A stretch of DNA of 64,000 nucleotides from Gnetum montanum (taxonomy: Eukaryota > Streptophyta > Gnetopsida > Gnetales > Gnetaceae). The notes under the pieces are model-generated. The model was not told the DNA's origin. It did no database searches and was given only the letters and a program-made list of their open reading frames with translations. The stretch covers positions 97,294 through 161,293 of the forward strand of contig MNCI01004850.1 of NCBI GenBank assembly GCA_015680685.1, written 5' to 3'. Below, in pieces: positions 56,490 through 64,000 of the stretch (position 1 is the first letter of the stretch; every line of letters starts with the position of its first letter). The translations under genes were made by a program, and so were the position numbers.

Positions 56490-58480
56490 GTCGGTGTTTC
56501 GGGGCCATTTGCAATCACACGGGGCCAATCGTTAATAAGGTTGTTACCAAGGGTAGGTTATACCTTATTGCTTGCCTTAATGAATTTGCTTTATCTCTTT
56601 GTGATGTTAATTATTAAGAGAAAATGTCCCTGAAAGATTATAATATTTAATCCTCTTTGCTTAGGTGGTTTCCAGATCTAGTTTCCTGGTATAACTAAGG
56701 AGATGAAATTTTTTTGGGTGCATTTATCATTAATTTTATAGCTAATTACCCTTAATAATGTCCTTCGAGCGATAAAAAATTTCAAAAAATTTATGCGCTA
56801 TTCGGCATGTGCCCCTCCCCCACGACTAAGCTAAATACTCTAGGTTCAAGTAGGTTCAAATGGAATGAAAATTGGAGTACCAGCGAGTGAGTTATGGATA
56901 TGAAAGCAAGGGACGCACAATTGCGAGTCGTAAAGAGAAATTTGAAAAACTTCCCCTATGTGAATAGTTGCAAATGATGTTGATAGGTACAGGCGGGTCA
57001 TGTATATATATATTTTTTGAACGTGATATTGCCTATGCGATAGTGCGGACGCAATATCGCATCGGCCACGATATCACGTACGCGATATCGTGGCCTATCG
57101 AAGTTAGGGCACTTTATAGAATTTACCAAAATTTTAATATTTTTTTGAAATTAAACGATGTAAACTAAGGACATTTGGACTGTTGTTAAAGGGTTCCAAG
57201 GTAATTCAACTAGTTCTGAAGGCACGAAAATTATGATGGTGTGGAATTTATCAATAAAAACCTCAGATGATAAAGGAGAGAAAAAGGCTATGTGATGGTT
57301 CATAGGAATGTTTGAATCGGAGGGATAGTAATAAGGGAAAGAATATCATTGACAATGCGCTGAGGGAAATAGATGATGTGCGGAAGATGTGTTATGAGTG
57401 AAAATTACCAAAATTATGGAAGTTGGTCCTCCCCAAAGCAGGTTCCAATCTATAATGCCCTTGCATAACCACACCTTAAAATGTCCGTAGGCACTAGAAG
57501 GGTTAAATGTAATCCACACTGGTTCCACAAAACACACACATGTAATTATCACTGAAATGAGGTAAGAATTCTATGCAACACAAGACATGAGCTACAATTA
57601 CATGAACAACGAGATGAGACAGACTATAGAAGGGATTGTAGAGATTGGGACATGAGGTAACTGACCCAGGGCACAATGAATCCTGCGTGTAAAGCATGAC
57701 TAATGTGTCATTAACCTATCATTCCATGATTAGGACCAAGTCCATTCCTTTGATCAGTGACACCGCATTGTTTCATCCCTTGATGAGCGACTATGAGAGT
57801 ACCAGAACAACAAGGCGTAGGATCACTTGGCATTTTGTTCAAGGGAGGAGTGATTTTTGCTTTGTGGTACTTTTTTTTGAATGCTAAATCTAGAGAAGCC
57901 ACCAACCCTTAGGCATGGGTGCATGTGTTTCCAATGGGAACCCCTAGAACAACATTGGATTTTTAAGTACCTTTTGATTACTCTTACTCCCATTTTTCAT
58001 TACATCTACAAGGATCTTAGTACAACCACATTGCGTGATAACTCTCACAGACATCACCAAAGAGAATCCGCAAGTTCCCTTGATGTCACACCCTAATCAT
58101 TCTCTCTTGATCCATCCTTCTTCATTCTGGGTACAATGAACACAAAATTAATTTTAAGTTTTAAGAATGTCAAGAATATCACTGTACCCTCGAACATAAC
58201 CTCTTATTTGTAGAATGGATGAGTGGGTGTAATGGGCTCACTATCCAAATAATTGATCACTCAAGACTTGATAACATAGAACACACCTCAACCAATGAGC
58301 CACATGAGTGTTTTATTCATAGATGAGATTACTTATAAAAAAACAAAAAGACAAAAATACAAAAAGACAAAAAGATAAAACAAGAAATTGAAAAATGAAA
58401 AACTGGAAAACAAAAAATTGTAAAATTAAAGAAAATGAAAAATATTTATTAATCCTGCTTATTAGAATGGGGAATATCCC
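56490..58480 (-). other. Spacer of element C
   Basis: Non-coding region upstream of the coiled-coil ORF. The part near 57400-58480 corresponds to the post-integrase spacers of A and B, which shows that pol was deleted just beside gag/protease at about 58,490. It includes the internal palindromic cassette at 57020-57103. Confidence 0.65.
57020..57103 (-). promoter_or_regulatory. Internal GATATC cassette upstream of the coiled-coil ORF (C)
   Basis: Five or so GATATC-type palindromic units (such as ACGCGATATCGTGG and GACGCAATATCGCA), the same kind as in the LTR U3 of A-C. On the minus strand they are followed by TATATATATA at about 57003-57012. This mirrors the cassette-then-TATA order of the LTR. 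Confidence 0.5.
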
Positions 58481-58487
58481 CCATAAC

Positions 58488-61374
58488 TTAACAGTTGAGC
58501 ATGGCGAGGATTAATAAATGAAATATGTGGATCCTTGCGTATTGAAAATATTGAAACTTGGTCATACTTACCCCATTGGGGTTCACACACCTGATTATAG
58601 TAAGCATAGTGGGGCAATTTATAAGATGTGGTTCTCGCGTAGAGAGTTGACCCACTATGATATTTGAGACCATAAGATGGTATGCAAGGATCGGGATGTC
58701 ACCCTCCATGGCTGTATTCATTGGGATGTATGGTTGTTGGTGTGTTAATTGGTGGCCTTGATGAGGTGACACGAGGCATTGGGTTCGAGGAGAAGGATGC
58801 ACCATAGTGTTGGACTTGTGTTGAGTTGGAGAATGCAGTGGCCTTGGAACTGTGTTGTCCCTTCCTACAGTCATGTCTAAAGAAGGGATGCCTTTGATGT
58901 TCAGGAGGTCTCTCACTGCTATTGGCAGTAGTAGCACAAGTAACGTTCTTGGGTTGTTGCTATGGTGTAGACACTTTAGGAATAGTTGGTGACGATGTAG
59001 AAGGAGGGAAAGGATGAGAATGTTGAAATGTAGGAGAAGTGTAAGGTCCACAAGGCGGTGGTTGTGTTGAGGACATGGGCTAATAGTATTGAGGAGAATG
59101 ATAATGCAGCAAGATAGAGTATGTTGACCCAATTGGGGAAATAGGATGTTGGACTAGATAAGCATTTAGATTTGGATGATATGAAGGGTGTCTCTAGTTT
59201 AGGGATGGCTTTCCCCACAACTGGGATTGTTGTCATTTTGATCAAACACAGTATCTTTGTAAGAACTCTGCGTGTAACGTGCTTCCCCAATGCTCATATA
59301 AATGTAACAAGATTGGGCATTGGCCCTTGGGGTGATCGTACAAGCAAATGTTACATTCATACGTATGATTGGCAGTTGAGATCTTATTTTCCTCATCCCT
59401 TCTTTCTGATTTTCTAATGATATTTTGTCCTGCTTCTCGGGTTGTCAAAACTCTATCTCCAATAATATTGATATATTCTCCACACTTTTTATGCATCTGT
59501 TCTAGCATCTTATTGATCTTTGCCTCGATTTCATCTAATGATTTTTGTACTAGCAAAGATGGTTCTTTCTCCTTGAGATGGGTTGATTTCTCCTTTTTGT
59601 GATTATGGACCTCTATTAAGTTAAGATTTTGATCTCGTTGATGTTTTTCAACACTCGCCCATCTAGCCATTTCTCCTTCTTCTTTTGCTACCTGCTGATG
59701 AAGTGTCATTAGTCAATGCATTGACTAGGCCGCGTATACGGGGCCGTGTATACATGGTTGCGTCGACATAGCCCCATCGACAAAGCCTTCCATGTGTCGA
59801 CATGGCCCCATTTACGCGGAGCCTATTTCGGCCTATAAATAAGAGGGCCTTCTGCCTCACTTAGGTACCTTTTAGTCAGTTGTAGTGAAGCTCTTGCAGT
59901 TTGTTCTCACAGGAGATAGAATATTTTTCAAGTGCCCGCAGTAGGTGTAAGAAAAGTGACTGGCTCTTTATTCAAGCATTGATGTATCTGAGCCCATTGG
60001 CGTGATGATAATAAAGACGAACTCTTCAAGCATTCCTTGCAGCATTTGGACTTAGTCATTTAATGCATTCAATAGCTTAATATTTATACGCTTTGATAAT
60101 TACTTAAGTTTCTCTTATTATTAGTTTAATCTCTATCGTTCATTCGTAGTTCATAGAAACCATAAGTATGACCATCTTGAACGCAAACCCAACACTTGGT
60201 AACCCAGTGATGCTTAACGTCTGGTAGCTTAGTAGTGTTTAGGGGATGCTCAGAACGTGCCCGAAAGATGGGATCGGATACTTATGCTAGGAATAGTTAG
60301 AATAAAAATTAGGATAATTATAGATTAGATAATAGGTCATTCCTTACCTTCCATACCTTAATTAGACACCAAAAGATAAAGTAAAAAGCTATAAAAATCA
60401 TTAGCCTTAATCTCACTTAACCATCGCAAACTGAACATCAAAAGTGAGATTAGGAAGACAACGACTGTTCTAACCCAAGGTTTTACTGGTTAGGGTCTAG
60501 TGTATGTTAAGTGCCTATAGTCTACGGAATTCGACTGAGTTGCGTGTGAACCCCCATGATTCGTATGGTTGGACGTAGGGGTACCTAGCTGCTCCATCAC
60601 CCGCTTAATAAGCTCTTGGAATTGATGGGTTCATAATTTGTATAGTTGACCTTGGGCATACATCCCTAGGGTCTTTCTTGTTTCATTATGAAGCCCATCA
60701 ATGATATGGTATGTTAGCCTTTCCTTGGAGAACTCATGGCCTGGATAGTTGTTTAACAGTGCACAATATCTTTCTAAGGCCATGTCCAAGGGTTCATGTT
60801 GTGCTTGTTTAACTCATGGATTTGTTTCCTCAAGGTTGACACTCTTGCATAGGTTTGATATCTTTTGTTAAAGAGTTCTACCATTGTTGGCCAATGTCGA
60901 ATTGAATTTGGTTTTAACAATTTATACCATACTTTTGCTTGGCCAACGAGTGGCATAAGAAAGAGCTTGAGTTTTTGCCAACCGTTATCAATGTTGTTCC
61001 ATGCATAGGCATTGTAGAAGGCTTGTAAATGTTATTGCGGATCTAAGTCATAGCCTCCTGAGAAATTGGAAAAGTTGTTTAAATCAAGCTTGGGTAGGCA
61101 GCTCTCTTTATGATTCCTACGAGAGATTCGAACAACCTCTTGTATTTGTGTTAGGCTTGTAGTGGCTAGTAGGGATTCATCATCATTGAGTAAATTATGC
61201 TTTCATGCATTGGAATGATGTTGCCTTCGTTTATGTTTATAAGAAACCCGCACCTCTGATTGCGTACTCCAATCTTCATTGTCATATAATTTGTTGGTTC
61301 TCCAATGAATTGCCTCACTAGATGTGGCGTTATTGTAGTCTTGTAGGAGAGGCATGGTTGTGAAATTTTGTGTG
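58488..61374 (-). pseudogene. gag of element C, interrupted by a solo LTR
   Basis: ATG near 61374 opens MPLLQDYNNATSSEAIHWRT. The capsid-like block (60774-61080) has LNNFSNFSGGYDLDPQ, MPLVGQAKVWYKLLKPNSIR, ELFNKRYQTYARVSTLRKQI. After the LTR, 59242-59709 is open: QQVAKEEGEMARWASVEKHQ, then an intact CX2CX3HX4C knuckle, CNICLYDHPKGQCP (about 59330). 58488-59132 is a Pro/His-rich tail. This is the only window copy with all knuckle residues in an open frame. Confidence 0.82.
59696..60599 (+). repeat. Solo LTR inserted in gag of element C
   Basis: A 904-base LTR facing plus, opposite to C. Starts TGATGAAGTG, ends GCTCCATCA, with TATAAATAAGAGG near 59835 and AATAAAGACGAAC near 60010. It is flanked by CCTGC (59691-59695) and CCCGC (60600-60604), a target duplication with one mismatch. 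No internal sequence, so it formed by LTR-LTR recombination. Confidence 0.88.
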
Positions 61375-61477
61375 AATTTGTATGTGAATTTTTGTAATTA
61401 TTTCTTCCTAAAAGATATATTGTTAATTCCTATATAGTGACCTTGTATGATATAACTAATCTAGATAACTAGCACCG

Positions 61478-61496
61478 TCCTCGGCAACGGCGCCAA
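61478..61496 (-). promoter_or_regulatory. Primer-binding site of element C
   Basis: Minus-strand TTGGCGCCGTTGCCGAGGA abuts the 5' LTR; the least decayed PBS in the window. Confidence 0.85.
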
Positions 61497-62284
61497 TGAT
61501 GAGTGGCAAGGTACTTGTACACTCAACCATACGAATACAAGTGCTTCACACATGATTCGGTCGAACTCCGCAGACGGACTAGTTGTGGTATTTAGACAGT
61601 TACTCATAGATCGCAGTTTGCTGTCTTCCCACCTGGACTAGTATTAGCTTTGTCACGTATGGTTTAGTTCAGAGTGAGGTGTATGATGTGTTCCTATACT
61701 TATGCTACTCCTAGGTATGATGGGAAATAATATCAACTAAGCTAGGAGAGAGAGGGTGAGAGAGAATCTAAACTAGCCTAAGTGCGATGAGCATCCATTC
61801 CTTAATCATTCGTACACATCTTGGACCTTGTGCATGACTACCACTGGGATTACCAAGCGCATGGCCTAGGTACGCTACTGGGTTACCAAGTAGTCACACT
61901 TAAATGCTTGTGATTAAGTCGTACTCATTCCGCGTTACTAGGAGATAAGGGTAGAGAGATATTAACTAAGAAAGCAATAAATAACAATAACAATTAAATA
62001 ATTAAGCTAAGTGGATGCTGCAATGATGAAGTAATCTCGATCTTTATTGCTGATCATGTGCATGTCCAAGTACGTCACACTTGAATAAGGATGTTGTACA
62101 CAATCATCACACTACGGGCATGCATTGGGAGAAAGGGTTGAGAAGAAAAACTGATAAAAAGTCCCTACCTTAATACTAAAAGACTCTCTAGCTAACCAAA
62201 TTCGCCTACCTCTTATTTATAGATGAGGAAACAGACCACGATATCGTGGATGCGATATCACAGCCAACAATTCATGACTCATCA
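61497..62284 (-). repeat. 5' LTR of element C
   Basis: 788 bases, TGATGAGTGG...GACTCATCA, with only two GATATC units (62239-62262). Confidence 0.92.
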
Positions 62285-62530
62285 CCTTGGCACTTCATCT
62301 CACATGGATTGGCCTATTTATGTTGTGGGAATTTGATAGATAGATTTCACTTTGGGCTCTTCCCAAAGAGGTCCTATTGCATGTGTTTCCACCTCTCCTT
62401 CTTAGGACGGTTGCGGTTGTTGACCTCTTCCCTCTCATGGCTGCTTCTCCCATGGAGGTGATGTTTCTCCTTCCAGTATTCTTTTTGGCATCATTTGTGA
62501 TCATAAACATAGCCAAGGATTAGCTTTTAT
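62285..62530 (-). pseudogene. Coiled-coil ORF of element E, N-terminal part
   Basis: Open minus-strand frame (62295-62516): ITNDAKKNTGRRNITSMGEA, then RRRGGNTCNRTSLGRAQSEI. Aligns with the start of the ORF in O (44890-45060: RKKDHLNQGTSGLELERTN, LKWNLCI). It shows where the ORF begins, and that C inserted about 80 codons in. Confidence 0.65.
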
Positions 62531-62939
62531 GTGTAACTTATAACACTTTGATACATTGTCTTGTTAGTTAGTTACACTTAGGCTAAGTTGTGATCATGGT
62601 AGATTCATTATCTTAATAGGATAGCCACTTGAGTTTGTTCACAAGGTTTAACGTAGATGAATTTGTAATATTTAATATTATTTTATTAGTTAAACAATGT
62701 CGAAGTTGGAAAAATTTTGAAAATTTTTTTATTAGAAACCATCAATTTGTGGCTCTCACGATGTAAAGTTCACCTCCGGTAGTTACAGGGTTGAAGAACA
62801 AGTAGATTTGGATAAGTGGTTTGGAAGATATGGGCTCTGGATGGCTTTGGGCTCTGAAAAATGGCAAAAAGTCCCTTGGTGTTTGAGTAAAAATGTAAAA
62901 AATTTCTAAGTTTCAATGCGTAGTTATAGAATTTTTATG

Positions 62940-62975
62940 CTGCATTGACAAGGATGCGTCAATGCAACTGAAAAT
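62940..62975 (-). promoter_or_regulatory. Candidate internal promoter upstream of the coiled-coil ORF (E)
   Basis: A near-palindrome, GCATTGACAAGG then ATGCGTCAATGC. It shares the 12-mer TTGACAAGGATG (62945-62956) with the U3 cassette of E's own LTR (50262-50273). A TATA-like CATAAAAATTC follows on the minus strand. Confidence 0.45.
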
Positions 62976-63200
62976 CAAAATTTTTCATATTAAAAAACTA
63001 AGGAAACATGAAAAGTTTTTACATAAACATGGAGTCTAGAGGAAGCCAAAAAAGCCTAGAATAATGAATAATGCTTGAAGAGGGCTTAGAAATACATGGC
63101 AAATAGAGATTCATAGGAGATTTTTGCCAAGGAATGCAAAAACTAGATGTATTGCGGTGGAAAACGTAAGCTTTGAAAGCAAAAATGGTTAAGGGGTAAG

Positions 63201-64000
63201 TGTTGTCACATTTCTACCATTGCATGGAATAATCTTTATAAGGTTGTAACACTAGAAAATACATCATTATTGAAAATATGGCAAGGAATATGTATGGATC
63301 AAATTGCAAAGTAGGGTTGAGTAAAGCAAGTTGGATTTGAGATAGGGATAATATATGTAGCTTTACAATTACAGTAGACGGAGATCACATGATCTCTGTA
63401 GGTTGTTTGCCTCAAAATCAATGGTTGCACCTAAAAAGCTTATTCAACACAACAAGGAATACCAGCAAGAGGTTAGATTCTATGAGTTCCAATCATTGAA
63501 TAAGGCTTCTAAGCTAGTCTTAATTTAATTGGCTCCTTTTCTTCCATAATGAGTGCAAAATACGTATATAAAACGTATTGGCCAAATCATTGTGTGCACT
63601 AGTGAACGCAAATCGGACATATTAAATAGTTTATAGTTATCCATCTCTACTTTTAAGCTTGGCATGAACATGTATATTCATTCCGAGGAAGTCCCGTTTC
63701 CCTGAACACAAGTAGAGATATTCTGGTTACACTTAGATTTAAAAGGACCCACACACAAAACAATTGTGTTGATATATCCGCTACCACATTTCAATTTTGT
63801 TGACTGGATGACAAAATTTAGTAATCAAGAATGAAGACCAAAGCCGTGTAGTTGCCATGATATCTATCTGGCAATTGGATTACTCAGGTCGTGATTCAGC
63901 ACCTCATTGAGTCCAGCAAAAACAAAGATTTACTTAGGTGCTTCATACTTATGCAACTCGTAACTGCCAACCGGCGATCCAACTTCCAAGCACGGGACTC
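63201..64000. other. Right flank, no gene seen
   Basis: No ORF, LTR or repeat recognised. It may be interior of element E or single-copy DNA. Confidence 0.4.

Larger units (their letters stand above)
53180..62284 (-). mobile_element. Gypsy element C, non-autonomous, inserted in the coiled-coil ORF of E
   Basis: A complete minus-strand element of 9,105 bp with a perfect target duplication, CCTTG (53175-53179 and 62285-62289). 5' LTR 61497-62284, PBS 61478-61496, gag about 58488-61374, spacer 56490-58480, coiled-coil ORF 54211-56480, PPT 54019-54030, 3' LTR 53180-54018. No RT, RNase H or integrase. A solo LTR (59696-60599) sits in its gag. C has lost pol but kept the coiled-coil ORF, unlike A and B. 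Confidence 0.92.
49486..63200 (-). mobile_element. Gypsy element E (partial), split by element C
   Basis: A minus-strand element of which the 3' LTR (49486-50304), the coiled-coil ORF (50539-53179 plus 62285-62530) and the upstream spacer (62531 to about 63200) can be seen. Element C sits at 53180-62284 inside the ORF. The spacer matches 44270-44890 of O in reverse. Homology fades near 63200, and no integrase or 5' LTR is visible to the window end, so E is truncated or continues beyond. Confidence 0.75.

Noticed and set aside
58488-59132. 214-codon minus-strand ORF as a separate gene
   Set aside because: It lies in the Gag C-terminal region of element C, is of low complexity (Pro/His/Leu), and corresponds to the Pro-rich linker of A, B and O.

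Overview
This is nuclear DNA from a seed plant with a large, transposon-rich genome. Long introns and layer upon layer of old Ty3/Gypsy elements suggest a gymnosperm such as a conifer, but nothing in the window settles the species. It holds one recognisable cellular gene, and almost everything else is mobile-element sequence. There are no bacterial features, CRISPR arrays, rRNA genes or convincing tRNA genes.

Layout. 1-2,890: part of a minus-strand LTR, then the coiled-coil ORF, polypurine tract and 3' LTR of an old plus-strand LTR element. 3,306-18,279 (minus): an M1-family aminopeptidase gene of the APM1/puromycin-sensitive type, 19 coding exons rebuilt by splice sites and homology, about 870 codons. 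All catalytic motifs are intact, but there are two trouble spots. The expected start codon reads GTG, and the exon 2 donor falls on an assembly N beside a T run. Intron 9 (5.4 kb) carries a Copia remnant and an exact 364-bp inverted copy lying between two Ns. 18,990-20,750: a roughly 400-bp tandem repeat. 21,250-22,780: a roughly 1.04-kb tandem array of LINE tail fragments.

22,781-48,837: a plus-strand Athila/Tat-like Gypsy element, here called O. It has 5' LTR, PBS, gag, protease, RT, RNase H, integrase, a coiled-coil ORF, PPT and 3' LTR, all broken by stops. Two younger minus-strand relatives lie inside it: A (24,084-30,950, target duplication ATTAT) and B (33,139-39,185, target duplication ATGAC). 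48,838-49,140: the rest of the LINE unit that O split. 49,486 to about 63,200: a minus-strand element, E (3' LTR and coiled-coil ORF), split by element C (53,180-62,284, target duplication CCTTG). C in turn carries an opposite-facing solo LTR in its gag (59,696-60,599). 63,200-64,000 shows nothing recognisable.

How the parts relate. O, A, B, C and E share LTR ends (TGATGA...TCATCA), a PBS of the TTGGCGCCGTTGCCGAGGA type, a GTGGGGGTA polypurine tract and related gag. They differ in content: O kept pol plus the coiled-coil ORF, C lost pol but kept gag and the coiled-coil ORF, and A and B kept only gag and some protease. The most interesting pattern is a subfamily-specific palindromic cassette at the start of each LTR's U3. 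A matching cassette plus TATA-like sequence lies about 400-550 bp upstream of the coiled-coil ORF, which suggests an internal promoter copied from, or evolving together with, the LTR.
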